This document shows, in pieces, positions 8,985-17,658 of a DNA stretch of 37,732 nucleotides. The number at the start of each line of letters is the position of its first letter. The first letter of the stretch is position 1. The notes below the pieces were generated by a model. The model did no database searches and was not told the origin of the DNA. It was given only the letters and a program-made list of their open reading frames with translations. The DNA comes from CAZMFZ01 sp964565665 (GTDB lineage: Bacteria > Bacteroidota > Bacteroidia > Cytophagales > UBA9547), in assembly GCA_964565665.1 (NCBI GenBank), contig CAZMFZ010000024.1:1-37732 (forward strand), written 5' to 3'. The position numbers and the translations under genes were made by a program.

Positions 8985-9989
8985 ATGACAAACAAAAAAA
9001 TACTCATTACTGGCGGAGCTGGATATATTGGCTCGCACACCGTTCGCTTACTTGCCGATATAGGCTATCAGCTAATTGTACTCGATAATTTGGTATATGG
9101 CCATAGAGAAGCTATTCTCAACCCTGAAGTAGAGCTGATTGTGGGCGATTTGGGCGATAAAGAACTCACAGGACGCATATTTGAATATCACGAAATAGAA
9201 GCGGTAATTCATTTTGCAGCTTATGCCTTTGTAGGAGAATCAGTTACCGATCCTGAAAAATATTATCAGAACAACATTGCCGCACCGCTAAATTTACTAG
9301 AAATGATGCGGAAAAATGGGTGCCACAACTTTATTTTCTCCTCAACTTGCGCCACCTATGGCAACCCACAATATGTGCCAATTGATGAAAATCATCCTCA
9401 AAACCCAATCAATCCTTATGGACAATCGAAATTGATGTTGGAAAAAATTATTAAAGATTATGCCCATGCGTATGGCACCAAATATGCTTTTTTAAGATAT
9501 TTCAATGCCTCGGGAGCGGCAACAGATGGCCTAATTGGGGAAGATCACAATCCCGAAACGCATTTGATCCCCCTTATTTTAGATGCTGTAAATGGCGATA
9601 GGCCCCACATTACAGTATTTGGCACCGATTACGACACGCCCGATGGCACTTGCATTCGCGATTATATTCATGTAAATGATTTGGCTACTGCTCATTTGGC
9701 GGCATTAGAGCATTTGGCCGAAGGGAAGGCATCGGTAATTTGCAATTTGGGAACTGGGGTAGGTGTATCGGTAAAAGAAATGATACATGTGGCGGAGGAA
9801 GTAACAGGTAAAATAGTGCCTCTAGTTTATGGCGAACGAAGGGCAGGCGACCCGCCTTATTTATATGCCAATCCTGAACATGCCAAAAACATATTGGGCT
9901 GGGAAGCGAAATACAAAAATGTAAAAGACATAGTTGCCCATGCTTGGGCTTGGAAAACCGGCTTAAAGCTAGGAAAGTATTCTACTTAA
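8985..9989 (+). CDS. galE: UDP-glucose 4-epimerase
   Basis: Interconverts UDP-glucose and UDP-galactose with tightly bound NAD, feeding exopolysaccharide or lipopolysaccharide synthesis as well as galactose use. The 334 residues match the family. The Rossmann motif is GGAGYIG (10-16). The catalytic set is SST around 119-121 with YxxxK at Y145/K149 (YGQSK). The GalE-specific RYFNASGA and IRDYIHVNDLA segments are present. The ATG follows directly on the ancestral stop of the frameshifted hepT. It makes a functional pair with the GDP-fucose synthase at the window start as a nucleotide-sugar supplier, though the two are 8 kb apart. Confidence 0.96.
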   Translation: MTNKKILITGGAGYIGSHTVRLLADIGYQLIVLDNLVYGHREAILNPEVELIVGDLGDKELTGRIFEYHEIEAVIHFAAYAFVGESVTDPEKYYQNNIAAPLNLLEMMRKNGCHNFIFSSTCATYGNPQYVPIDENHPQNPINPYGQSKLMLEKIIKDYAHAYGTKYAFLRYFNASGAATDGLIGEDHNPETHLIPLILDAVNGDRPHITVFGTDYDTPDGTCIRDYIHVNDLATAHLAALEHLAEGKASVICNLGTGVGVSVKEMIHVAEEVTGKIVPLVYGERRAGDPPYLYANPEHAKNILGWEAKYKNVKDIVAHAWAWKTGLKLGKYST

Positions 9990-10016
9990 GGTGATGATAA
10001 CTAAAATATTGAACTA

Positions 10017-10592
10017 TTAGGCAATTCTTAATTTCGGATACCTATGCTGCAAATACTCAAACGAACCGAATAGTGCGGCATTGAACACCAAATCACCGAG
10101 TAAAGTATTTTGTAAAAATGGCAAGCCTGCTATGTAGCAAGCAATCAAGCCCGTAGGGTTTTGTAAATACATTGTACCACTTGCCCATACTCCAAAGTTT
10201 GAAATCAGAAAAAACAGCAGAGAACCGCCAATTGAAGCAAACAACACATTAATCGGTTTTACATTATTTTTCAGCAACATCCCTATAAAACTAATGGCTA
10301 CAAAACTGCCGTATTGCCAAGCGAAACCACTGTAAAACAAAGTAAATTCAGGAAAATATTGGCTAAAAATAAGGTTGTTGAGTATCAAATCACTTATCCA
10401 AAGTGATACTAAAGGTACAAATACTACTGCTATAGGGCTTCCGAAATACGCTCCGCCAAAAAGTGCAATTGCACCCACAGGTGCCAAATTCCAAGGATGC
10501 GGAAGCAGACGATAAATGGCTGCCAACATTATCAGAAGTACCAATACTGAAAAACGAGTTATATTATTTTCTTGTTTGAATATCTTATCCAT
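10017..10592 (-). CDS. DUF6580-like multispanning membrane protein, resembling ECF transporter S components
   Basis: About 191 residues with five or six hydrophobic segments. The N-terminal signature LLPHPWNLAPVGAIALFGGAYFG (written here only as the run around PHPWN and GAIALFGGA) is typical of a family I recall as DUF6580. ECF-type substrate-binding subunits share this general topology, but no ECF ATPase or T subunit is nearby and the substrate is unknown. I chose ATG 10592 (MDKIF); the frame extends five codons further to a GTG at 10607, which is less likely. The gene lies convergent to galE and downstream of the permease gene on the same strand. Confidence 0.75.
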   Translation of the reverse strand: MDKIFKQENNITRFSVLVLLIMLAAIYRLLPHPWNLAPVGAIALFGGAYFGSPIAVVFVPLVSLWISDLILNNLIFSQYFPEFTLFYSGFAWQYGSFVAISFIGMLLKNNVKPINVLFASIGGSLLFFLISNFGVWASGTMYLQNPTGLIACYIAGLPFLQNTLLGDLVFNAALFGSFEYLQHRYPKLRIA

Positions 10593-10646
10593 AAAAATTA
10601 CTTGCACTTTTTTCTATTATTTTAATTCAAAATTAACTAAAATTCT

Positions 10647-12203
10647 CTATGCCATAGTATTTTGTCGGAGTTTACTGTTTTTATATCCGTAGAAAATATA
10701 TACAGCCAAACCCATCAACAGCCATATCGCAAATCGAATCCAATTTTTTGAGCCAAGCTCAGTCATCAAATATAAATTTGTAAGCAAGCCAACTACGGGA
10801 ATCAGCGACCATTTATAAAATATAGACAACCCAGTAAGAATGAATGTGATACCTATAAATCCATAAATTAATATTCTATCGTTTGAAAAAGTAGTAATTA
10901 TATCAGATTGGCTGTAAAAATAGACTGTAAAAGCTGCCAGAATAAATGGCAAATAATACCTGGAATTAAAATAAGGCACTTTGAATTTTGCATTACGATT
11001 TTTGTGCTTGGTATCTTGCACAATTATTCCCCCGCAAACGAGTGCGAAAGCGAATAAGGTGCCAATGCTTGTTAAATCAACCATATCTTTCAAGTCGGCA
11101 AATAGGGCAGGAATACCCACCGTTAAGCCCATCACAATGGTGGCGAAAGATGGTGTTTTGAATTTTGGATGAATAGTGGAGAATATTTTGGGTAATAAAC
11201 CATCGCGGCTCATCGACATCCAGATGCGAGGCTGTCCGAGTTGGTATACCAGCATTACGGTTGTGAGTGTAATCACCGAAATAAATGAAATCATGCCTGA
11301 AATAAAGTGCAGATGGTATTTCTCAAATACAAAGGCCAAAGGGTCGCCCACACCCAATTCATAATAGGGTACCATGCCTGTAAGCACCAAAGTGATAAGA
11401 ATATAAATGACTGTAGAAATCAATAGCGACCAAATCATGGCCTTGGGCAGTTCTTTTTGCGGGTTTTTGCATTCTTCAGCTGTGGTAGAAATGGCATCAA
11501 ATCCTATATAAGCAAAAAAAACAGATGAAACACCAAATAACACGCCACTCACGCCATTGGGGGCAAAGGGAGTCCAATTCTCCGGTTTTATATAAAATGC
11601 CCCTATTCCCAATACCATCAGTATTACAAATAATTTCAACCCAACCAGCCAATTGTTGGCATCTCTCGATTCTTTTATCCCTACATAGCATACATAAGTA
11701 ATGAGTGAAGTTACCAATAGTGCAGGCCAATCGAGATGGTAATTATTACCGCTAATTGATATGGATTTTACAATATCAAAGCCAAAACCACGCATCATTG
11801 AGCTAAAGTAATCGCTCCAAGAAATAGCCACTACAATGTTGCTAACTGCATATTCCATAAATAAATCCCAGCCAACAATCCAAGCAATAAGCTCGCCAAA
11901 GCTCACATAAGCATAGGTATATGCACTGCCTGCTACGGGAACAGACGAGGCAAACTGGGCATAGCAGAGGGCAGATAGGCCACATGAAAATGCAGTAAAT
12001 AAAAATAGTAAGGCAATAGCAGGTCCACCATGCACAACTGCCTGCCCAATGGTGCTGAAAATACCCGCCCCAACTATAGCTGCAATACCAAAAAATGTGA
12101 GATCGAAGCCTGAAAGCGTTTTATTTAGTTGAGAACCATGCGATTCAGCCTCTATATTTATATTTTCTATGCTCTTTTTAGCAAATAGCGATTGAATATT
12201 CAT
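10647..12203 (-). CDS. APC-superfamily amino acid permease
   Basis: A 518-residue inner-membrane transporter with about 12 to 14 hydrophobic spans, of the cationic/branched amino-acid type (YfnA/CAT-like). The first span carries the APC substrate-binding signature (GIAAIVGAGIFSTIG, about residues 38-52). Later landmarks are SVPVAGSAYTYAYVSFGE (about 86-103) and FFAYIGFDAISTTAEECKNP (about 235-254, in part). It should import amino acids by proton or sodium symport or exchange; specificity cannot be read from the sequence. It stands divergent from the 62-aa/241-aa cassette across 267 bases. Confidence 0.92.
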   Translation of the reverse strand: MNIQSLFAKKSIENINIEAESHGSQLNKTLSGFDLTFFGIAAIVGAGIFSTIGQAVVHGGPAIALLFLFTAFSCGLSALCYAQFASSVPVAGSAYTYAYVSFGELIAWIVGWDLFMEYAVSNIVVAISWSDYFSSMMRGFGFDIVKSISISGNNYHLDWPALLVTSLITYVCYVGIKESRDANNWLVGLKLFVILMVLGIGAFYIKPENWTPFAPNGVSGVLFGVSSVFFAYIGFDAISTTAEECKNPQKELPKAMIWSLLISTVIYILITLVLTGMVPYYELGVGDPLAFVFEKYHLHFISGMISFISVITLTTVMLVYQLGQPRIWMSMSRDGLLPKIFSTIHPKFKTPSFATIVMGLTVGIPALFADLKDMVDLTSIGTLFAFALVCGGIIVQDTKHKNRNAKFKVPYFNSRYYLPFILAAFTVYFYSQSDIITTFSNDRILIYGFIGITFILTGLSIFYKWSLIPVVGLLTNLYLMTELGSKNWIRFAIWLLMGLAVYIFYGYKNSKLRQNTMA

Positions 12204-12470
12204 CGGCTAAAGATTCGAATAAAAAGGGAGAAATGGAAATAATGGGTGTAAATTGATAAATTATACATTTTTTAAATCTATATGCGGCTATAAAGTTCTG
12301 TCTCAATATTATTTAGTATTAAGGTTTTAAACCTAATAATCTGCATTGTATTTCCGCTTGCTTTTAAAGGTAATTTGATGTATTCAAATAACTTTATAGG
12401 TAGTATAAGTGTTATATTTGCTAATAAGTATTTTTAAAAGTAATCACAACCCCTTTTAAATTTCATCTAA
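12204..12470. other. Divergent intergenic region
   Basis: This stretch of 267 bases separates the permease gene from the 62-aa gene. It is very AT-rich and holds no open frame of note. The only signal I can support is a TAnnTTTG-type -7 element at 12413-12420 reading towards the 62-aa gene. No clear inverted repeat was found. Confidence 0.5.
12413..12420 (+). promoter_or_regulatory. Bacteroidota-type -7 promoter element
   Basis: TATATTTG matches the TAnnTTTG consensus of the Bacteroidota primary sigma factor exactly. It lies 50 bases upstream of the 62-aa gene. A good TTG -33 element at the usual 17-20 base spacing is not obvious; TTTA at 12393-12396 is the nearest. AT-rich intergenic DNA makes chance matches likely. 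Confidence 0.4.
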
Positions 12471-12659
12471 ATGAACAACACCCAAAAATTTTTAAAAGCA
12501 CTTTTAACAGGAAATACAAGAACTCCTGTTGCCACTTTTGAACAAAGAGAATTGTATGCAGATCTTGAAGTTGCAAAAATAATGCATCAAAATATCAAAG
12601 GTAATGAGCCATTTAAAGTACAAAAAAATGGAAAATCATATACTATAAAAAATTTATGA
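12471..12659 (+). CDS. Hypothetical 62-aa protein, first gene of a two-gene cassette
   Basis: I do not recognise this small protein. It is soluble and mixed in charge, with a helical-looking N-terminal half (NNTQKFLKALLTGN, then FEQRELYADLEVAKIM) and a short basic beta-like C-terminus (FKVQKNGKSYTIKNL). The start is ATG, with a -7 promoter match 50 bases upstream. Its stop overlaps the start of the 241-aa membrane protein by four bases (ATGA), which argues it is a real gene translated with its neighbour. It could be a regulatory or adaptor subunit, but nothing proves that. Confidence 0.65.
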   Translation: MNNTQKFLKALLTGNTRTPVATFEQRELYADLEVAKIMHQNIKGNEPFKVQKNGKSYTIKNL

Positions 12660-13381
12660 GCATTGCATTAACCACAATTTTGTTATTTATTTTTGTTTTT
12701 CCTGTCACCATTTCCAGCAGAGCTTATAGTTCAGGCGAGCTATCTTACAAATTTACCAAAAGTTCTATTTTAGATGAAATCCTTAAATCAGTATTTAGTT
12801 CTTTAATTTTTCATCTTTTAACCATAAAATTAGTTTCGTATTTCGGATATGAAATAAACTATAATTTTACAAAATCATTAATAATTCAAAGTGCAACTTC
12901 AAATTTAGATTTAAGTATTTTAGGAAGGGATTGGTTAGAGATTATATTATATTTTACGATTTTATTTATTCTATCATTCATTTTTTTCTTTGTATTTAGA
13001 AACCTCATTCGCTACAGTAAAATTGACAGAAAATTAGATTATTTCCGCTATGATAATTTTTGGTACTATCTATTGACGGGAGAAGTATTGCATATCAAGC
13101 AATATAATAAAGAAACAAACATTAATCTGGCAGCAGTAACTAGATATGTTGATGTTTTAACCAAATCCGAAGATGAAAACGTTATTTACTCTGGTGCATT
13201 GGTAGAATATCAATTGGCAGAAAACGATTCATTGGAAATCATTGTTTTAACAACACCAAGGAGACAAGTAATCAAAGAAAATAAGTCGAAGGAAAAAGCA
13301 AGAATTATACCAAGTAAATATTTTATTATTCCTTATAAAGAGATATTAAACTTCAATATCATTTATAAGCACATAATGTAA
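12656..13381 (+). CDS. Hypothetical membrane protein with C-terminal soluble beta-rich domain
   Basis: A 241-residue protein I cannot name with confidence. Three hydrophobic segments are visible: residues about 3-20, about 44-62 (weaker) and about 95-117 (a strong span, ILYFTILFILSFIFFF in part). A basic patch follows (RYSKIDRKLDYFRY), placing the C-terminal half in the cytoplasm. That half reads as alternating strands: NFWYYLLTGEV, VDVLTKSEDENVIYSGALVEY, LEIIVLTTPRRQV, KYFIIPYKEILNFNIIY. The pattern recalls DUF6338-like membrane proteins, where a span precedes a small beta-barrel domain; this resemblance is weak and from memory. It overlaps the 62-aa gene by four bases. Confidence 0.65.
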   Translation: MSIALTTILLFIFVFPVTISSRAYSSGELSYKFTKSSILDEILKSVFSSLIFHLLTIKLVSYFGYEINYNFTKSLIIQSATSNLDLSILGRDWLEIILYFTILFILSFIFFFVFRNLIRYSKIDRKLDYFRYDNFWYYLLTGEVLHIKQYNKETNINLAAVTRYVDVLTKSEDENVIYSGALVEYQLAENDSLEIIVLTTPRRQVIKENKSKEKARIIPSKYFIIPYKEILNFNIIYKHIM

Positions 13382-13436
13382 GACACCTAAATTTTATTAA
13401 TACAAAACCCATTATTTAAGATTCAAAATTTCTGCC

Positions 13437-14321
13437 ATGCAAATAGAAATAGATAAAAATTCGGGGTATTGTTTTGGAGTTGAATTTGCTATTCAAATGG
13501 CTGAAGATGAGCTAAATGATTCTGGCAAATTGTATTGCCTAGGCGATATTGTACACAACGCTATGGAGGTAGAACGCCTGCAAAACAAAGGCCTTAAAAT
13601 AATTTCTAATGAGCAATTGAAGGAGCTGCACGATTGTAAAGTGCTAATTCGTGCCCATGGCGAACCCCCTGAAACCTATCAATTGGCACTAAAAAACAAT
13701 ATTGAACTCATTGATGCTTCTTGCCCTGTAGTGCTAAAGCTGCAAAATCGGGTAAAAGTATCGTATGATCAAATGCAGGTGCAAAACGGGCAAGTGGTAG
13801 TTTACGGCCAAAAAGGCCATGCAGAAGTGATTGGTATTCTGGGGCAGACTACTAATAATGCCATTGTCGTTACCAATGAAGAAGACTTGAACGAGATAGA
13901 TTTTACAAAACCGATTTCATTATACAGCCAAACCACCAAAAGCACAGCTGGATTTTACAAAATGAAAGCTTTGATTGAAGAACGCATTGGCAATCCGCAA
14001 TTATTGCAAATTTTCGATGCCAACGATAGTATATGCCGTCAGGTATCAAATAGAGAGCCTCAACTCGAAAAATTCTCAAAAGAGAAAGACGTAATCATAT
14101 TTGTGAGTGGTAAAAAAAGCTCGAATGGCAAAGCACTGTATGGAGTTTGCAAGCTCAACAACGGACGCAGCTATTTTGTAGAAAACGAAACTGAAATTCA
14201 GAATGATTGGTTTTTATCAGAAGATAAAGTTGGCATTGCAGGTGCTACTTCTACGCCAATGTGGCTCATGGAGAAAGTACAACTACACATCAAAGGCATT
14301 TTTAACAGTACTTTGGTCTAA
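13437..14321 (+). CDS. ispH: 4-hydroxy-3-methylbut-2-enyl diphosphate reductase
   Basis: Last enzyme of the MEP isoprenoid pathway: an iron-sulphur protein that reduces HMBPP to IPP and DMAPP. The 294 residues match the family. The three cluster cysteines are C12 (GYCFGV), C96 (ASCPVV) and C200 (DSICRQ). Substrate-binding residues are H40 (IVHN), H74 (RAHGEP), H128 and E130 (GQKGHAEV). It stands alone on the plus strand, convergent with the response regulator gene 24 bases on. Identification is secure. Confidence 0.95.
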   Translation: MQIEIDKNSGYCFGVEFAIQMAEDELNDSGKLYCLGDIVHNAMEVERLQNKGLKIISNEQLKELHDCKVLIRAHGEPPETYQLALKNNIELIDASCPVVLKLQNRVKVSYDQMQVQNGQVVVYGQKGHAEVIGILGQTTNNAIVVTNEEDLNEIDFTKPISLYSQTTKSTAGFYKMKALIEERIGNPQLLQIFDANDSICRQVSNREPQLEKFSKEKDVIIFVSGKKSSNGKALYGVCKLNNGRSYFVENETEIQNDWFLSEDKVGIAGATSTPMWLMEKVQLHIKGIFNSTLV

Positions 14322-14345
14322 ATCAAGTTTACTATTCTTTAATTC

Positions 14346-15041
14346 TCATATTTCATCATAATCGAACTTGTAGCCAACGCCTTTGATAGTGGTGATGTAG
14401 TTGTCGCCCAAGCGTTCTCTCACTTTTCTTATGTGTACATCTACCGTTCTTGAAAGCACATACACATCAGTTCCCCACACCTTTTGCAGCAGTTCATCGC
14501 GATTAAAAACCTTATTTTGGTTTGCTGCTAAAAAGTAGAGCAATTCAAACTCTTTACGAGGCAAATTGTATGAAATATCGCCCTTGTATACCACATAAGT
14601 ATTTCTATCAATTATCAAATCGCCCGCATTGATTACGGTAGGGTTGTTGTCGTTTTTCTTTTCTCTTTTCAGAATGGCCGAAATACGACTCACAAATGCT
14701 TTGGGTTTTATTGGCTTTGTAATGAAATCATCGGCACCGGCATCGAAAGCAGCAATTTCAGAATATTCTTCTGTGCGGGCGGTGAGAAATAAAATAAAAG
14801 TTTTAGAAAACTCAGGAATCTCTCTAAATCTCTTACAAGTCTCTATGCCGTCCATTACGGGCATCATTATATCCAGCACTATCAAATTAGGATTAAATTC
14901 TTTTGCAACTTCTAAAGCATCTCTTCCGTTTTTCACCGTTTTTATTAGATAGCCTTCTTTTTGCAGGTTGTATTCCAATATCTCTAAAATATCTTCCTCA
15001 TCGTCTGCAATCAGTATTCTGGCTTTTTCTTTGTGCTTCAT
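14346..15041 (-). CDS. OmpR/PhoB-family response regulator (orphan)
   Basis: A 231-residue DNA-binding regulator. The receiver domain (1 to about 125) has the acidic pocket (ADDEED, residues 12-17), phospho-acceptor D57 (VLDIMMPVMDG), T87 and K109 (ITKPIKP), all intact. The C-terminal winged helix domain (about 130-231) includes PRKEFELLYFLA and the recognition-helix segment SRTVDVHIRKVRERLG. No histidine kinase lies on either side within the window, so it is an orphan here and its signal is unknown. Phosphate-type regulators of this length are common in Bacteroidota, but I would not assign a regulon. Confidence 0.93.
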   Translation of the reverse strand: MKHKEKARILIADDEEDILEILEYNLQKEGYLIKTVKNGRDALEVAKEFNPNLIVLDIMMPVMDGIETCKRFREIPEFSKTFILFLTARTEEYSEIAAFDAGADDFITKPIKPKAFVSRISAILKREKKNDNNPTVINAGDLIIDRNTYVVYKGDISYNLPRKEFELLYFLAANQNKVFNRDELLQKVWGTDVYVLSRTVDVHIRKVRERLGDNYITTIKGVGYKFDYDEI

Positions 15042-15073
15042 ATTTTTGATTTAATGATTTGTGGCTTGAGTAT

Positions 15074-15361
15074 TTAAAAGGTATTGAATAATGCATCTCT
15101 AAACCTCTTAGAAAAGTTTAAAAGGGAACTAGTAGATTGGAGCTTTTTAGAGACGTTCATAAATATTGTGCTACAATCTTGAATTCCTACATGAAATGAA
15201 TTCATATTGTATGCCAAAGTACGCAGCATATAATTGCACAATTTGGCACTAATATGATGGAATTCATTGGTTAAATTCCAAGAAAAGGGTGCAGTATAGA
15301 GAGGTGAATGCGGTATGAGAAAAAAATAAATAACAATTAATGTTAGTAGATAATATCGCAT
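15074..15361 (-). CDS. Doubtful small open frame downstream of the TlpA-like gene
   Basis: A 95-codon frame starting at ATG 15361, sixteen bases after the stop of the TlpA-like gene on the same strand. It begins with a hydrophobic stretch (YYLLTLIVIYFFLIP) that could be a signal or membrane anchor. The rest shows no motif I recognise. It fills most of an otherwise empty 335-base gap between that gene and the response regulator gene. It may be a small secreted protein, the remnant of one, or chance. Confidence 0.25.
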   Translation of the reverse strand: MRYYLLTLIVIYFFLIPHSPLYTAPFSWNLTNEFHHISAKLCNYMLRTLAYNMNSFHVGIQDCSTIFMNVSKKLQSTSSLLNFSKRFRDALFNTF

Positions 15362-15376
15362 TCAGTACTGTTAAAG

Positions 15377-16711
15377 TTATGGCATAAGTTCTGCCAATTT
15401 CTGTTCCAATTGATAGCCACGCAAATTTTTAGCTATAATAATGCCATTTTTATCTAAAAGAAAAGTGGCAGGAATACCTTTTACACTATATAATGCCGCA
15501 CCTTCAGATTGCCAGCCTTTCAAATCCGACACATGATAGTTCCATGAGAGTCCATCTTTTTGAATGGCAGTCAGCCAGTTTTGCTTGCTATTGTCTAGCG
15601 AGACACTGTATATAGTAAATCCTTTTTCTTTATATTTATTGTAAGTACGCACCACATTGGGGTTTTCCATACGACAAGGTCCACACCAAGATGCCCAAAA
15701 ATCTATCAATACATATTTACCTTTTAGAGATGACAACGGCACAATTTTCCCATCTGCATCAGCCAATTTAATTTCAGGAGCATCATCGCCTTCTTGTGGC
15801 TCGCCTTTGGGAATTGTTGCCAATATTTCTTTGGTATATATTTCATTGCCAAATTCGGCTTTAAGGCCTTTCACCAATTTTCCAGAAGGCGGCACTTGGT
15901 TTTGCATAAATATCTGGATCAGATTAACATAAGCCAACTTTCTGTTTTTCGATTTTTCTGGAAAGCGAGAAATCAAATCTTCTGATTCTGTTGCCCAAAC
16001 TGTGGGGCTTTGCTGCCCGAATTTCTGCAAATAAAAACTCAGTTTGTTCATCAGCATATCGCCACGCGTGTAGTCTTCATCACTTAGCTCATTGTAAGTA
16101 AAGAAAGTCTCTTTGCCTGTTTCATTACTAATAGAAAACATTTTCAACACTTTAGCGAAGAAAGCGCCACTATTTTGCCCCGTAATTACTTCGTTTTTAA
16201 AATTGTTGCTGGCTGTGTTTAGAGAATCGTATTGCTTTTGTAATACTAAAAGTTGTTTGTTATATTCATCTTGATTATTGCTGTATTTGGCAGTCAATTC
16301 CTTTACTTTATTTTCAAAGCCACCCAATTGATTGTTTAGATTAATCATTTGGTTGAACAGAGCGTTTTCAATAGAGTTTTTGATTACTGCTCCCATTCTC
16401 ATGTTTTTCCAATCTGATTCAATTTCTACGGATTCATTGCTTAAAATCAGCATAAAGGAATTTTCCTTATCAGTGCCAAATTGATAAAATCCTTTTGGTG
16501 TGGGTGTTTTGGCTTGAAATTTGAATTGCCCATTTTTCAGCATTGTAGAATCGTATTTGAAAAATACGGTGCCAAAATATTGATACAAATATAGCTTGCC
16601 ATTGGCAGGTGCATTAGAAATTTTGCCGCTTAAGTAAGGCAAATTTGCTGCTTGCAAATTAAAAAATAGGGCTAGGGAAATAAAAACCGATAAAATGCGC
16701 GAAATAAGCAT
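15377..16711 (-). CDS. TlpA-like thioredoxin-fold protein with N-terminal DUF4369-type domain
   Basis: A 444-residue exported protein. It has a signal peptide (about 1-21), a beta-rich DUF4369-like domain (about 25-115), a long helical linker (about 115-300) and a C-terminal thioredoxin/AhpC-TSA domain (about 305-444). The redox motif is WCGPC at 342-346 and a cis-proline segment (KGIPATFLLDKNG) follows. Such proteins act in the periplasm as disulphide reductases, in cytochrome maturation or in envelope redox repair. The exact partner is unknown. It lies 67 bases downstream of the DUF3108 gene on the same strand and may be cotranscribed with it. Confidence 0.92.
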   Translation of the reverse strand: MLISRILSVFISLALFFNLQAANLPYLSGKISNAPANGKLYLYQYFGTVFFKYDSTMLKNGQFKFQAKTPTPKGFYQFGTDKENSFMLILSNESVEIESDWKNMRMGAVIKNSIENALFNQMINLNNQLGGFENKVKELTAKYSNNQDEYNKQLLVLQKQYDSLNTASNNFKNEVITGQNSGAFFAKVLKMFSISNETGKETFFTYNELSDEDYTRGDMLMNKLSFYLQKFGQQSPTVWATESEDLISRFPEKSKNRKLAYVNLIQIFMQNQVPPSGKLVKGLKAEFGNEIYTKEILATIPKGEPQEGDDAPEIKLADADGKIVPLSSLKGKYVLIDFWASWCGPCRMENPNVVRTYNKYKEKGFTIYSVSLDNSKQNWLTAIQKDGLSWNYHVSDLKGWQSEGAALYSVKGIPATFLLDKNGIIIAKNLRGYQLEQKLAELMP

Positions 16712-16778
16712 ATTGGGTAAAGTTAACGAGTTATATTTTTATTTGATGGAGTGATGTAGAGATTTAACACAAAGGTAA

Positions 16779-17600
16779 TCATTTGATAACACTTACTTCA
16801 TGTTTTAACCCTCTAAATGAGGTGAGTTCGAGCTTTACCGAGCCTACAAACATCTCAGCTTCTGCCAAAAGTGGGATTTTATTTTTATCGTCAGAAATCC
16901 ACACTTTTATAGATTGCTCACCATTGAATAATCCGTTTTTGGGCATTATCGGAACAAGTTTAATGGCCTGAAATGTTCCCGCATCGGTATTCACTTTGCC
17001 CTTTCCTAAGTATCTTACCTTGAAACTATAATTTACTTTGTCGAAAAATGCCTTTAATGTAATGGTATCGCCAATGTTCATTTTATTGTAATTCACCCTC
17101 CGCAGTTCGTAAAATCCGCTTACAATATCTTGCACATTGTTGGGTATTGTGAATTCAGATTCTTCTTTTTCTCTATCCGGATGTTTTCTATGCACTTTGG
17201 CTTTTGAATTGGCATAATCGAAGTATACATCTTCATGCAGTTTATATTTGCCCTCTTCAATATCACGCATTGATTTTATGGGCTTATGATTAAGTGTATC
17301 TACATAAGACGACCAAGTATCTCTTATTTTAAAACCTAGCGCAAAAAAGGGGCTAGTCCAGCCTGTTACATACATTTTGTAGCAGGTTCTCTCTTCTATT
17401 TCATGCAGGTTTTCGTCTACATTTATCATGGCTTTTCCTGCGGTTACAAATAAGTAATGCAATCTGTAATTTAATTTTTCGCCTTTGGTATAATTGTCTT
17501 TTTCATATTCTAACCTAGGCTGCTTTATGCCAGTTGTAAAGCCCAGCGAAAGTACAAGTACACAAAAAATAATTGGTGAATAATACTTTGGCATACACAT
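16779..17600 (-). CDS. DUF3108 family secreted protein
   Basis: About 273 residues of a predicted exported beta-rich protein. The family signature is clear in GEKLNYRLHYLFVTAGKA, INVDENLHEI, the D-x-Y-V-D segment (TWSSYVDTLNHKP) and the late KVWISDDKNKIPLLAE. DUF3108 proteins occur across Gram-negative bacteria and are thought to be periplasmic or outer-membrane beta-sheet proteins of unknown role. I prefer ATG 17600 or ATG 17594, since the frame's first start is a TTG at 17618 that would lengthen the region before the signal peptide (IIFCVLVLSLGFTTG). It is divergent from the antiporter gene, with 58 bases between the starts. Confidence 0.85.
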   Translation of the reverse strand: MCMPKYYSPIIFCVLVLSLGFTTGIKQPRLEYEKDNYTKGEKLNYRLHYLFVTAGKAMINVDENLHEIEERTCYKMYVTGWTSPFFALGFKIRDTWSSYVDTLNHKPIKSMRDIEEGKYKLHEDVYFDYANSKAKVHRKHPDREKEESEFTIPNNVQDIVSGFYELRRVNYNKMNIGDTITLKAFFDKVNYSFKVRYLGKGKVNTDAGTFQAIKLVPIMPKNGLFNGEQSIKVWISDDKNKIPLLAEAEMFVGSVKLELTSFRGLKHEVSVIK

Positions 17601-17658
17601 AGATTTATTCCGATTCAAAATTAATTAAATTATATTTCGAAAACAGAAAGCATTTGCA

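Noticed and set aside
14629..14952. A 107-codon plus-strand frame
   Set aside because: It is antisense to the response regulator receiver domain, with no motif of its own.
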